A DNA stretch of 31,511 nt from VRUE01 sp035548675 (GCA_035548675.1 DASZSJ010000050.1:1-31511), one strand, 5' to 3'. Positions 1-7,846 are shown, numbered from the stretch's first letter. Translations and numbers: made by a program. The notes: generated by a model not told the origin, from the sequence alone.

Positions 1-1
1 C

Positions 2-205
2 CACCTATACGGTGGCAAATCGATCGCAGGGCAGCGCCTGGGCGACCTACTTAGAGCGGGAAGCGCTCTGAGCGGCGCGGCCAAGAACACGATCGCGAAG
101 CTGCTGGTCGATCTCCCTTGGGGAGTTGTCAAGCTGGCCCGCTACCTCGCCTTCGACCATGCGGTCAGAGAGGTTGTCTTGCGAATCCCTGAAACCGCCG
201 AGTAG
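2..205 (+). CDS. C-terminal end of an unidentified protein (cut by window edge)
   Basis: An open frame runs in from the left edge to a TAG at 203-205, giving about 67 residues with no internal ATG, GTG or plausible start, so the gene must begin outside the window. Third codon positions are about 72% G or C and the residues look like real protein, with an amphipathic stretch containing LLVDLPWGVVKLARYLAFD and ending RIPETAE. I do not recognise the family. Its first 25 bases resemble hairpin elements at 17903 and 23761, which makes it possible that part of this frame is not coding. An opposite-strand frame at 47-253 looks less protein-like. Confidence 0.4.
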   Translation, partial: HLYGGKSIAGQRLGDLLRAGSALSGAAKNTIAKLLVDLPWGVVKLARYLAFDHAVREVVLRIPETAE

Positions 206-225
206 ACGCCTGTCTCCGAATCCGA

Positions 226-243
226 CGGTCGCCATGGCGACCG
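226..243. promoter_or_regulatory. 18-bp perfect palindrome
   Basis: CGGTCGCCATGGCGACCG is its own reverse complement. It lies 21 bp after the stop of the partial gene and about 165 bp before the alpha/beta hydrolase. It could be an operator or a hairpin without a T-run. Nothing identifies the binding protein. Confidence 0.3.
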
Positions 244-368
244 GCCACCTCAAGCGCGATCGGGATCCTCCGCGGCGATCCGTAGAGGAGTCGGGCGCTC
301 CTCAGTAAGAAGCACGCGAGATCTGCCCGGGGCGGTTGGAAAACGGCGCGCGGCATCGGCTACAGACT

Positions 369-384
369 GGAGCGGCCCCGCTCC
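369..384 (+). promoter_or_regulatory. GC-rich hairpin ahead of the hydrolase gene
   Basis: GGAGCGG and CCGCTCC pair around a two-base centre, 23 bp before the TTG start at 408. It may be an operator or may affect translation. There is no T-run, so it is not a typical terminator. Confidence 0.25.
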
Positions 385-407
385 GCCGCGTGACCCAGCG
401 CTAGGGT

Positions 408-1334
408 TTGGGTATCGGCTCCCAGGTGACTCCGATCGAGCCAGGGCCAATCGAGCGCAGGACGGTGAGCGTCCACGGCCGCACGGTTGCCTATGCCGCG
501 GGCGGCGAGGGCGACCTGCTGCTGCTCATACACGGCATGGCCGGGACCGCCGAGAACTGGGACTCGGTCCTCGAACCGCTGGCCCTGCACCACGCCGTGC
601 TGGCCCCCGACTTTCCCGGCCACGGGGGCTCCGAGCCGGGCGGAGGCGACTACTCGCTCGGCAACCTGGCCAGCGGCCTGCGCGACCTGATGCTGACCTT
701 GGGCCACGAGCGGGCGACGCTGGTCGGCCACTCGCTGGGCGGCGGCGTGGCGATGCAGTTCGCCTACCAGTTCCCGGAGGTGGTCGAGCGGCTCGTCCTC
801 GTCTCCAGCGGTGGCCTCGGGCCCGACGTCAGCCCCGTGCTGCGGGCCGCGGCGCTGCCCGGAGCCGATCTCTTCATCGCCGCCACCGCCGGCCCGGGCA
901 GCCGCGCCGGCAGCCTCCTCGCCGGCGGGCTGGCGAGGCTCGGCCTGCGTCCCAGCGCCGATGTCGCCGAGGTGGCCCGCGGCTACGCCGGCCTTGCCGA
1001 CCCCGAGCGCCGCAAGGCGTTCCTGGCGACGCTGCGGGCGGTGGTCGGAACCGAGGGCCAGCGCGTGGCCGCCCTCGATCGCCTCTACCTCGCCGAGGTC
1101 CTGCCGCTGCTGATCGTCTGGGGCGAGCGCGACCCGATCATCCCCGTCGCCCACGCCGAGGAGGCGCATCGCCAGCTTCCGGACAGCCGCCTGGAGATCA
1201 TCGAGGGCGTCGGCCATCTGCCCCAGCTCGAGTGCCCCGGCCGCTTTGTCGCCGTGCTCGAGCGCTTCCTTGCCGAGACCGAGCCGGCTCGCTTCGACCC
1301 CGAGGAGTGGCGCGCTCACTTCAAGTCCGCGTAG
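408..1334 (+). CDS. alpha/beta hydrolase
   Basis: A 308-residue alpha/beta-hydrolase-fold enzyme. The oxyanion region LLLLIHGMAG is near residues 37-46. The nucleophile elbow GHSLGG puts the catalytic serine at 109. The acid lies in VWGERDPIIP near residue 239 and the histidine in GVGHLPQLE near residue 267, so the triad is complete. Length and the absence of a signal peptide suit a cytoplasmic esterase, lactonase or C-C hydrolase; the substrate cannot be read from sequence. The start is TTG at 408. No good ATG precedes the conserved strand, and a slightly later start is possible. The 3' end overlaps by 19 bp a convergent, truncated hydrolase remnant. Confidence 0.85.
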   Translation: MGIGSQVTPIEPGPIERRTVSVHGRTVAYAAGGEGDLLLLIHGMAGTAENWDSVLEPLALHHAVLAPDFPGHGGSEPGGGDYSLGNLASGLRDLMLTLGHERATLVGHSLGGGVAMQFAYQFPEVVERLVLVSSGGLGPDVSPVLRAAALPGADLFIAATAGPGSRAGSLLAGGLARLGLRPSADVAEVARGYAGLADPERRKAFLATLRAVVGTEGQRVAALDRLYLAEVLPLLIVWGERDPIIPVAHAEEAHRQLPDSRLEIIEGVGHLPQLECPGRFVAVLERFLAETEPARFDPEEWRAHFKSA

Positions 1335-1594
1335 GCCTCGATCCGCGGGAAGGGGCTGCTTGCCTCCAGCTCGTAGGCCGCCGCGTCGACGTCGAAATCT
1401 TGGCGCCCGGGCGGGCTCGGCTCGTAACCGCGCCGGTACGGGATCACCAGCGTCCAGCGGGCCCCCAGCGGCGCCAGCGCCTCCCAGGTTGCCCCGGGGC
1501 TCGCGCCGCCGTGCACGAGCAGCAGCTCGGGCCCGCTGCCCTGGCGCCGGACGAAGACCTCGCCCTCTTTGCCGTCCTCAAAGGCGCCGAGCAC
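1316..1594 (-). pseudogene. truncated alpha/beta hydrolase N-terminal fragment
   Basis: This frame encodes about 92 residues from a GTG at 1594, and is open further upstream to 1744. It contains VFVRRQGSGPELLLVHGG followed by a strand-helix pattern and VIPYRRGYEPSPPGRQDFD, which is the typical first third of an alpha/beta hydrolase: oxyanion loop, then the conserved arginine-glycine after strand 4. The frame stops soon after, with no nucleophile elbow, acid or histidine. It therefore looks like a decayed gene whose C-terminal two thirds are missing. The truncation point lies inside the end of the intact convergent hydrolase at 408-1334, so a deletion or rearrangement may have joined the two. 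A functional short protein is unlikely. Confidence 0.6.
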
Positions 1595-1724
1595 GCCGTC
1601 GATCCCAAGGATTCGGTTGCGGGCGGCGGCGATCCGATCGCTATGCAGGTTCCCCCGGACGCTTGACGCCCCGTCCGCGTTTTGCCCTGGCCTGTCGCGG
1701 TGGGGCAGGGGTAGCCTTACCCAG

Positions 1725-2330
1725 GTGGTGGGGACCGAGATCACGGCGGCGGGCCAGGGCGATCGCGAGCGGGTCGCGGCGGCGCTGAGCGCAGCCTTTA
1801 TGGACGATCCGACGACCGAATGGGCGGTCCCCGCTGACCGTCACCGCCCCGCGGTCATCCGCCACTTCTTTCGCTGCTACTTCGACTTCCACGTCGGCGA
1901 AGGGACCGTCTACGTCGATCCAGAGCGGCGCGGCGCGGCGATCTGGGCGCTGCCCGGCAACTGGAGGACCACCGCTCGCCAGGACCTGGCGATCGCCCGC
2001 GCCTTCGCCCATCCGCGTCACTGGTGGCGGGCGCCAACCGTTGCCAGGGGACTGCTCGGCCTCGAGCGCAGGCACCCCTCCGAGCAGCCCCACTTCTATC
2101 TCGCTTCGCTCGGGGTCGAGCCTGACCACCAGGGCCAGGGCCTCGGCTCGCAACTGATGGGGCCGATCCTCGAGATCTGCGACAGCGACGGCATCCCCGC
2201 CTACCTCGAGTCCTCGAAGGAGTCGAACATCGCCTTCTACGCTCGCCACGGCTTCCGCCTCACCGGCGAGCTGAAGCTCTCGCGCCGCGGCCCGAGCCTC
2301 TGGCCGATGTGGCGCGAGCCCCGCGCCTGA
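1725..2330 (+). CDS. GNAT-family N-acetyltransferase
   Basis: About 201 residues. The acetyl-CoA site is LGVEPDHQGQGLGSQLM, with the QGQGLG pyrophosphate loop, followed by ESSKESNIAFYARHGF, the usual GNAT strand 6 and alpha 4. The N-terminal half (AAFMDDPTTEWAVP and an aromatic-rich middle) resembles small-molecule acetyltransferases of the resistance or polyamine type, but the acceptor is unknown. Consecutive GTG codons at 1725 and 1728 are the best starts because they precede the first GNAT strand; the open frame continues further up without protein-like sequence. A G-rich stretch at 1701-1711 is a weak, distant ribosome site. It is transcribed divergently from the hydrolase remnant and converges on the ArsR-type gene. 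Confidence 0.8.
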   Translation: MVGTEITAAGQGDRERVAAALSAAFMDDPTTEWAVPADRHRPAVIRHFFRCYFDFHVGEGTVYVDPERRGAAIWALPGNWRTTARQDLAIARAFAHPRHWWRAPTVARGLLGLERRHPSEQPHFYLASLGVEPDHQGQGLGSQLMGPILEICDSDGIPAYLESSKESNIAFYARHGFRLTGELKLSRRGPSLWPMWREPRA

Positions 2331-2396
2331 GCGCAGCAGTCACACACCTCGGTGCGGCCCGAGGACAGCCAAGGGCCTCCCGGGACTCGCCGCGGT

Positions 2397-2456
2397 CAGA
2401 GCGGGTCGCGCGCCCGGGCGTCCAGTCATCGCCCTGGCCAGCTGCAACCCGCTCTG
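2397..2456. terminator. inverted repeat between convergent genes
   Basis: CAGAGCGGGT (2397-2406) and ACCCGCTCTG (2447-2456) are perfect 10-bp arms. The 40-base interior contains a smaller GGGCG/CGCCC pair. The element lies in the 173-bp gap between the convergent acetyltransferase and ArsR genes, where a bidirectional terminator is expected. There is no T-run, so factor-independent action is uncertain. Confidence 0.45.
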
Positions 2457-2503
2457 CCGTTTCTCCGCGGCGACTTCCCTTGGTTGTGTGGGGAAGATCG
2501 GAG

Positions 2504-2878
2504 TCAGCCTTCATCGTTGCCTTGCGTCTCGGCCAGAATGACCGTGGCTTGGGGATCGCGGTCGACCAGCGAGCAGCAGAAGATCTCTTCGGCGCCGCGC
2601 ACCGCGATCCATCCCACCGGCCAGATCAGGCCAAGATCGCGCAGCACTTTCACGTGGTAGGAGACGTAATTTCGCGAGAGCCCGAGTTCGGCGGCGAGCT
2701 GCGATGCGCTGCGCAGCCCGTCGCCGGTGTGAAGGCGACGCAGAATGCGGCGGCGAGCCGGATGGCTGAGAGCCGGGGCGACCGAGCTCGACCGCACCGG
2801 CTTCGGGGAGCCCGGGAAGCGCTGGAAGCGCGGATCGGATTCGACCGGATCCCGAGGTCGATGTTGCCTCAGGCCCAT
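2504..2878 (-). CDS. ArsR-family winged-helix transcriptional regulator
   Basis: About 124 residues. The core begins LSHPARRRILRRL, then has a helix-turn-helix with SASQLAAELGLSRNYVSYHV as the recognition part and KVLRDLGLIWPVG leading into the wing, as in ArsR-type winged-helix repressors. The start at 2878 is preferred to the upstream ATG at 2902 because GGAGGAAGGC precedes it at ideal spacing. No clear metal-binding CxC motif is present; the only cysteines form a CC pair in the C-terminal part, so the signal is unknown. The gene is monocistronic. The 362-bp gap upstream separates it from the divergent XRE-type regulator. Confidence 0.8.
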   Translation of the reverse strand: MGLRQHRPRDPVESDPRFQRFPGSPKPVRSSSVAPALSHPARRRILRRLHTGDGLRSASQLAAELGLSRNYVSYHVKVLRDLGLIWPVGWIAVRGAEEIFCCSLVDRDPQATVILAETQGNDEG

Positions 2879-3122
2879 GCCTTCCTCCAGACCGCGACCC
2901 ATAGGCTCCGATGGGCGGGTGGCATTTGCATGCCGCCAGCGCGAGGCACGTATCCGGAGGCGAGCAGCGGCCAGTAGGCCGGATACCGTCCTCGTACCGG
3001 GCCGCTGGCCCCCAATCCGGCCAAGCTCACCGCAACGGCATCACGCATTCGCGTCATTTCCCCCGCTTCATTCCGCCACTGATGTACTTCGACTTTCCGC
3101 ACTATACAGCCGTGTTTGGCTG

Positions 3123-3144
3123 GTCGGGGACTTACAGCCCCGAC
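3123..3144 (+). promoter_or_regulatory. hairpin in the 2879-3240 intergenic region
   Basis: GTCGGGG and CCCCGAC pair across an eight-base loop, about 96 bp before the preferred XRE start. A TATACA hexamer at 3103-3108 resembles a -10 box, but no convincing -35 accompanies it. The rest of the 362-bp gap holds a leftward open frame (2869-3102) with no recognisable protein features. The gap probably carries the divergent promoters of the ArsR and XRE genes. Confidence 0.3.
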
Positions 3145-3240
3145 ACAGAATCGTCACGGCTTGCGCAGCGACGCAAGGAGCCCTACCGTCTCTGGGCGTA
3201 AGCAGGGGTCCGTATGGCGAGCCCCCGCGGAGACAGCACG

Positions 3241-3612
3241 ATGCAGCGTTCCGTCACCTTCGGAGCGCTGCTGCACGAGCTGCGGACCAAGCGGCAGGAG
3301 AGTCTGCGGGAGGTCGCCGAGCGCGTGCCGATGACCGACAGCAACCTGTCCCGAATCGAGCGGGGCAAACAGGGCCCGCCTTCCGACGAGACGATCAAGC
3401 GGCTCGCGGTCGCGCTTGACGCCGATCCCGGTGAGCTGTTGCGCGCGGCCGGGCGAATTGCCGGCGAGAGCGACTTCGAACAGTTCGTGCGCACCCAGCT
3501 CAACCAGCTACGTAGCGAAGTCGGCACGATCTCTGCGGAGATCGGTGAGATCGCCCGCGACATTGGCGAGATAAAGAGCGTTTTAGGCGGGAGCTCGTCC
3601 CAAGAACGCTGA
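3241..3612 (+). CDS. XRE-family helix-turn-helix regulator with coiled-coil tail
   Basis: About 123 residues. Residues 5-60 form a Cro/cI-type helix-turn-helix: FGALLHELRTKRQESLREVA, then DSNLSRIERGKQGPPSDETI and RLAVALDADPGELL. The rest (EQFVRTQLNQLRSEVGTISA and repeated E-I-G-E-I patterns) is a predicted coiled coil, probably for oligomerisation. The ATG at 3241 has GGAGA upstream and sits the usual distance before the first helix. An in-frame ATG at 3214 with AGGGG upstream is an alternative that adds nine residues. No partner gene adjoins it. It may act on its own promoter, where a hairpin is present. Confidence 0.8.
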   Translation: MQRSVTFGALLHELRTKRQESLREVAERVPMTDSNLSRIERGKQGPPSDETIKRLAVALDADPGELLRAAGRIAGESDFEQFVRTQLNQLRSEVGTISAEIGEIARDIGEIKSVLGGSSSQER

Positions 3613-3671
3613 GGCGGCGCAAGGTTGGGCGAACCACACCCTCAATAGCGAAGCGCCGAAGCCGAGCGGAC

Positions 3672-4772
3672 CTACATCGCCCGGTGCGCGACCGCGGCGG
3701 CGGCGGTGCGGCTGGGCACCTCGAGCTTGGCGAGGATCCGCTCGACGTGGTGGCTCGCGGTGCGGACGCTGATTCCCAGCCGATGAGCGATCTCGTCGTT
3801 GCTCCCGCCGGCCGCCACCAGCGACAGCACTTCGCTCTCGCGGAGGGTCAGAGGCAGGGAGCGGCGCAGCGTCGCCGGGTCGGGGCCGTCGCTCCGCGAC
3901 TCGCGCAGGAGCAGGATCCGCTCCCCGCCCTCGCTGGCGGCGGTGACCCTCAGCGTCTGCCCGCTGCGGCGGCGCAGCAGCGGCGCCGGGTCGGCGTGCC
4001 GCCGCCGCGCGGCGAGCCAGCTCGCCAGCTCCTCGGGAAGGCGATCGCCGGCCGGCGCCGGCGCGAACCAGCGAGCGAGGAGGCCCTCGCAGTCGGCGCT
4101 GGCGGCGAGGATGCGACGGGTCGCGTCGAGGAGCAGCACCTCGGCGCCGCTCTGGGTCAGGCCACGTTCGAGCAGGCGACGGTGGCGGCCGGCGGCCTGG
4201 CCGAGCTCGATCCGCTCTCGCGCCGCCCGCAGATGGGGCGCCAGCTGAGCGAAGAGGCCGCGCTCGCGCTCACCGAAGTCCCGCCCCCGCGTCCGGTGCA
4301 TCGTCACCGCAGCGATGCGATGCGGCTCCCAGCTCACCTGGAGCGCGATCTCGTCGCGCAGCCCCAGTCGCCGGTAGGCGGGGTAGATGGCGAGCCGGCG
4401 CAGCTGGCGCCGGCTGAGGAGCTGGGAGAGGACGAGCGGCCGCGGCTCGTGCCCCCGCAGCTGCCGGGCGACGGAGGGGTGCTCGCGCCAGTGCCTGGCC
4501 CAGCAGGAGAGCGACTCGTCGTCGAAGATCACTGGGTAGGCGACCTGGGGCAGGATCTCCATCGCGGCCCGCCCGCCCTCGCGGCGCAGTTCGCCGCAGC
4601 CGACGGTGTCGGCACCCACGAGGTCGAGGAAACCGCGCAGGGGGTGCAGCAGGTCATCCGGACTCCGCGCCACGGCCAAATCGCCGGCGAGCGCAAGCAG
4701 CTCGCTGGTCTCCTTTCCGGCGATCTCGCGGGCGCCGTCCATCGCCGATCCAGCATAGGCAGAATTCCCCAT
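3672..4772 (-). CDS. LuxR-family transcriptional regulator
   Basis: 366 residues. The C-terminal 59 residues form a LuxR/GerE helix-turn-helix: LTLRESEVLSLVAAG, EIAHRLGISVRTASHHVERI and LAKLEV. The N-terminal 300 residues look like a GAF- or PAS-like sensory region and lack the phospho-acceptor pattern of a response regulator and the Walker motif of MalT-type proteins. The signal is unknown. The ATG at 4772 gives the listed length; the ATG at 4742, preceded by GGATC, is equally plausible and removes ten residues. The gene is divergent from the secreted protein at 4809, with only 36 bp between, so the two may share a promoter region and LuxR may regulate that neighbour. Confidence 0.82.
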   Translation of the reverse strand: MGNSAYAGSAMDGAREIAGKETSELLALAGDLAVARSPDDLLHPLRGFLDLVGADTVGCGELRREGGRAAMEILPQVAYPVIFDDESLSCWARHWREHPSVARQLRGHEPRPLVLSQLLSRRQLRRLAIYPAYRRLGLRDEIALQVSWEPHRIAAVTMHRTRGRDFGERERGLFAQLAPHLRAARERIELGQAAGRHRRLLERGLTQSGAEVLLLDATRRILAASADCEGLLARWFAPAPAGDRLPEELASWLAARRRHADPAPLLRRRSGQTLRVTAASEGGERILLLRESRSDGPDPATLRRSLPLTLRESEVLSLVAAGGSNDEIAHRLGISVRTASHHVERILAKLEVPSRTAAAAVAHRAM

Positions 4773-4808
4773 TGCGAGCGACCGAATGGACCATGATCGT
4801 GCCGCTCG

Positions 4809-6287
4809 ATGCCAGCCTTCCCCTCTGCGTCCCGGCGCCTCGCCACGCGCGGCTCCCTCCTCTTTGCGCTGGCGATGCTGTTCCTAGTTGTCCCTGCCGC
4901 CGCGCAGGCCGCGACCCGCTACGCCGCGCCCGGCGCCGTCGGTGCAGCCCCTTGCGCGGCAGCCAACCCCTGCCCGATCGGAACCGCGGTCGACCTCGCC
5001 GAAGACGGGGACGAGATCTCCCTCGCCGGCGGGACCTACGAGCTCTCCGCCGCACTCGACCTGGAAGCGGAAGCGACCCTCCACGGGCCGGGACCCGGCG
5101 CCGGATCCGCCGTGCTCGACTTCGCGGCTCTGGGACCGGGGACGGTCGCCGTCAACCTCGACAGCCCGGGCGTGACGGTCCGCGACCTGACGATCGAAGG
5201 GACCGACGGCAGCACCCTGCTCGACGCAATCCCGATCAGCGATCGCGACAGGATCGAACGGGTGCGGGTGCTCGCTCGCGGCGACTCGACCTCGGCGGCG
5301 ATGCTCGTTCGCTCCGGCACCATGGTCCGCGACACCGTCGTCTGGCAGGAGGGGGTCAACGCTGCGCTTGCGGTGGCGACGACCAACAACGGCACCGATC
5401 CAGTTGACCTCGTCAACGTGACCGCGGTCGGCTGGGAGGGTCTCACCCTCTATAGCGCCGGGGTGCTGGGAAGCGGCGAACTTCGCGTCCGTGCCGTCAA
5501 CAGCGTCTTCGGGATCACCGACGGCGGCTACCGCGGGATCCTGATCAGCAACCTGGAGGCAAAGCCGATCGCGCTCGAGATCGACCACTCGAACACCGCC
5601 GCGCCCTCCGTCACCAATCCCGGCGAATACCTCCCCGGCGCCGGCATGCAGTCGCAGCCGCCCCTCTTCGTCGACGCGGCCGCCGGCGACTTCCGGCAGC
5701 TGCCGAATTCGCCCACGGTCGACGCCGGCACCGGCACACCGCCCGCTGGCCTCGGTCCCGCCGACCTGGCGGGCAACCCCCGCCTGGCGGGAGCCGCCGT
5801 GGACATCGGCGCCGACGAGCTGCAGCTGCCCGAGCCCCCCGCGTCCGGAACGGCGGGGTCGCCGACCGGGCCCTCGAGCAGAACCGCGCCCCGGCGCGCC
5901 CGCCTCTCGATAAAGAGTGCCGGGCTGATGCCACGCAGCTTCGCCATGCCCGGGCGCGGCGACGGAGCGGTCTCCCGGCTCCGCATCCGGCTCTCCGCCC
6001 CGGCGACCGTCACCTTCGCGATCGAGCGCCTCTTCCCGCCGCGCCGCGGCCACGGTCGGGACTGCGTCGGGCCGCGCCCTGCCGGTAATCCCTGCAGCCG
6101 CTTTCGCCGGATCGCCGCCCTGCCGGCCCGGGCCCTTCCCGCCGGCCGCACCACGCTCCCCTTCAACGGGCGCGTCCACGGCCGACCCCTGCGGCCGGGC
6201 CGCTACCGCCTCCGCCTCATCGCCCACGGCCGCGACGGGCAGCGATCCCGCTTCCGCTACGTCGCCTTCTGGGTCAAACAGGGGTAG
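4809..6287 (+). CDS. secreted right-handed beta-helix protein
   Basis: 492 residues. The N-terminus is a signal peptide: arginine-rich start, hydrophobic LLFALAMLFLVVPAAAQA, with probable cleavage after AQA near residue 34. Residues 35-300 are rich in short beta strands with DGDEISLAGGTYEL and GVTVRDLTIEGTDG, typical of a parallel beta-helix (pectate-lyase-like fold). The sequence DIGADELQ near 330 matches the end of 'choice-of-anchor' polymorphic outer-surface repeats. A proline/serine linker leads to a C-terminal domain of about 120 residues with LRPGRYRLRLIAHGRDGQRS, similar to fibronectin-like end domains of secreted actinobacterial proteins. No catalytic residues are identifiable. It probably acts outside the cell as an adhesin or polysaccharide-binding protein. 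Confidence 0.75.
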   Translation: MPAFPSASRRLATRGSLLFALAMLFLVVPAAAQAATRYAAPGAVGAAPCAAANPCPIGTAVDLAEDGDEISLAGGTYELSAALDLEAEATLHGPGPGAGSAVLDFAALGPGTVAVNLDSPGVTVRDLTIEGTDGSTLLDAIPISDRDRIERVRVLARGDSTSAAMLVRSGTMVRDTVVWQEGVNAALAVATTNNGTDPVDLVNVTAVGWEGLTLYSAGVLGSGELRVRAVNSVFGITDGGYRGILISNLEAKPIALEIDHSNTAAPSVTNPGEYLPGAGMQSQPPLFVDAAAGDFRQLPNSPTVDAGTGTPPAGLGPADLAGNPRLAGAAVDIGADELQLPEPPASGTAGSPTGPSSRTAPRRARLSIKSAGLMPRSFAMPGRGDGAVSRLRIRLSAPATVTFAIERLFPPRRGHGRDCVGPRPAGNPCSRFRRIAALPARALPAGRTTLPFNGRVHGRPLRPGRYRLRLIAHGRDGQRSRFRYVAFWVKQG

Positions 6288-6379
6288 ATCGCCGCGTATC
6301 GCAGCGCTTTGGGGGGTAGACTGGACCTGTTGCTTCGCCGATTGCAAGGGGCCAATGCTTGCTTGCACGGTGGCATCTC

Positions 6380-6452
6380 GGGGCTATAGCTCAGCTGGCA
6401 GAGCGCCTGGTTCGCAATCAGGAGGTCGGCGGTTCGAATCCGCCTAGCTCCA
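6380..6452 (+). tRNA. tRNA-Ala, anticodon CGC
   Basis: A complete 73-base cloverleaf: acceptor GGGGCTA/TAGCTCC, D stem GCTC/GAGC, anticodon stem CCTGG/TCAGG with loop TTCGCAA, and T arm GGCGG-TTCGAAT-CCGCC. The anticodon CGC reads GCG (alanine). The G3-U70 wobble pair that marks alanine tRNAs is present. CCA is not encoded. The accessory island at 6502-8714 begins 49 bp beyond its 3' end. Confidence 0.96.
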
Positions 6453-6501
6453 TGAGCAGTTGCCTGCTTGCGGACGGCGTCAGGAGTGAAGCCGAGCCGC
6501 T

Positions 6502-7131
6502 CTACGTGACTAGCGCCTGGATTGCCAGCGTGAGTGCCGAGCCCACAAGTCCGGCGGTGACGCTCCAGATCGCGATCCGCACATCTCGGGGAACCCGCTT
6601 TGAAGCCTTGCTGCGCTGCACAACCCGCCTGATCCGTACATCCTCGGTCACGGCCGTGAAACGATCGCTGTCCTTCAGAAGCCAGTCGACCTCGGCGGCC
6701 TCGATCCGGCGCATTTGCTCATCGTCTAGAAAGAACAAGCCCTTCTGGCTGTAGATCATGATCGGCAGATCGTGCATGGGGAAGTGGCGACGAATCCCCT
6801 CAGCCACCTCGACCGCGACCGGTCGCCACGCAAGATCGACTTTGGACCTGGCCCTTTGTACCGACTCGTCCAGTTCTTCCAGCGCGGCTTTAGCCGCCTT
6901 GACGCGATCATCCCTGCCGTCGTCGTCATTCGCCGGGTCGATGTCGTGGTAGAGGTCGAGCAATAGGAGGTCTGGGAGTTCCTCGTGCCTTCTGTTGAGC
7001 AAGGTGGGGAGGACACCGGCAATGTCATCGGTCGTCTCGATCTCGAAGTGATCTCGATGTCGGGTCAGAAATTCTTTTCGGAAACTCTCCTGATCGTCGC
7101 AGTAGAGGACGCGGAGCCGGCCGTCGGACAC
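6502..7131 (-). CDS. membrane-anchored receiver-domain protein, third gene of a PIN toxin operon
   Basis: About 209 residues from the GTG at 7131, which lies four bases after the PIN gene stop; the open frame extends upstream to 7245 inside that gene. The receiver residues are all present: acidic pair D12-D13 in LYCDDQ, phospho-acceptor D59 in LLLLDLYHD, S128 in IMIYSQKG and K153 in WLLKDS. About 55 charged residues are inserted between strand 3 and strand 4, well beyond a standard receiver. There is no DNA-binding domain. Instead the last 25 residues (IAIWSVTAGLVGSALTLAIQ) form one transmembrane helix. The tight spacing to the antitoxin-toxin pair suggests co-translation. What it signals to is unknown. 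Confidence 0.75.
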   Translation of the reverse strand: MSDGRLRVLYCDDQESFRKEFLTRHRDHFEIETTDDIAGVLPTLLNRRHEELPDLLLLDLYHDIDPANDDDGRDDRVKAAKAALEELDESVQRARSKVDLAWRPVAVEVAEGIRRHFPMHDLPIMIYSQKGLFFLDDEQMRRIEAAEVDWLLKDSDRFTAVTEDVRIRRVVQRSKASKRVPRDVRIAIWSVTAGLVGSALTLAIQALVT

Positions 7132-7135
7132 TGGG

Positions 7136-7576
7136 CTACTCAAGAGGGTCAGAGATCCAGCGCGACTCGACCCCGAGATGGTCTCCGAGTCGCTCGAGGT
7201 GTTGGTCGAAGTGCAGGATGCCGATGTCCGCGCTTTGGGCGGCAACTGCGACCGTCAGATCGGTGAGAGGAAAACGATGGGCGCCGTGAGAGCCACCGAC
7301 TGCCAACTCGCGCATGGTCGCCAGAACCGCTCGCTGCACGCTGCGATCCACCGGAGCCTCTTGCAAGCTCTCCAGCGTGCGCTCGGCGGCGGCGACCCCA
7401 TCGGCCCCCCGTGCGTCAACCATGAGCTCGTAGCGGACGGGCCAGCACCAGCGGACATCACCGCGCTCGATCGCCTCCAACAACAGCTTCCGCCCCTTGG
7501 CATCCCGACGAGCCTGCATCCAGGCAGAGGTATCTGCCAGCACCGGACCGCCGCCGTCCCAGAGTCGGCCGGGCAT
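7136..7576 (-). CDS. PIN-domain ribonuclease toxin (VapC-like)
   Basis: 146 residues. The four acidic residues of a PIN nuclease site can be placed: D15 in VLADTSAWM, E50 in VRYELMVD, D106 in PLTDLTVAVAA and D124 in ILHFDQHLERL. The length fits VapC toxins, which cleave RNA with bound Mg2+ or Mn2+. Its ATG overlaps the antitoxin stop by one base (TGATG), the usual toxin-antitoxin arrangement. Downstream, its TAG is followed four bases later by the GTG of the receiver protein. Regulation is probably by the antitoxin at the palindrome at 7847-7868. Confidence 0.85.
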   Translation of the reverse strand: MPGRLWDGGGPVLADTSAWMQARRDAKGRKLLLEAIERGDVRWCWPVRYELMVDARGADGVAAAERTLESLQEAPVDRSVQRAVLATMRELAVGGSHGAHRFPLTDLTVAVAAQSADIGILHFDQHLERLGDHLGVESRWISDPLE

Positions 7577-7836
7577 CAGGCCGCAGGCGCGTTGAGGCGA
7601 TCGATTGATTCGAGGTCGAGGTCAAACTGCTCAGCCTCCATCGCCTCGAACAGAGCCTCGGCCGCCACCCGGCGATTGCGCCCGGCCTCCAACTCAGCCT
7701 CTGCGCCCTCTACAGCGAGACGGCGCAGCAACGTCGCGTCGGCCTCGCGGGTTCCGGTGGCGGCGCGAACCCGCGCCAACGCCTCGCCCAGCTCGGGGTC
7801 TGCGGTCACGGCGATTCGTGGGTGTTTGGAAGGCAT
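7576..7836 (-). CDS. VapB-like antitoxin
   Basis: About 86 residues from the ATG at 7836 (MPSKHPRIAV). An ATG at 7857 would add seven residues but lies inside a palindromic operator candidate, so the later start is preferred. The N-terminal strand PRIAVTADPELGEAL followed by a helix resembles the ribbon-helix-helix or small DNA-binding heads of antitoxins. The middle is a long charged helix (TREADATLLRRLAVEGAEAE) and the acidic C-terminus (FDLDLESIDRLN) could cover the toxin active site. It is assigned from size, position and overlap with the PIN gene more than from a clear domain match. Confidence 0.7.
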   Translation of the reverse strand: MPSKHPRIAVTADPELGEALARVRAATGTREADATLLRRLAVEGAEAELEAGRNRRVAAEALFEAMEAEQFDLDLESIDRLNAPAA

Positions 7837-7846
7837 CGCCCGCAAA

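Noticed and set aside
126..308. A 60-residue rightward frame near the left edge
   Set aside because: Serine/arginine/proline-rich shadow without a ribosome site. The frame ending at 205 is the more protein-like one.
2869..3102. A 77-residue leftward frame upstream of the ArsR-type gene
   Set aside because: Coding bias is moderate, but there is no recognisable sequence and no clear ribosome site. It overlaps the ArsR start.
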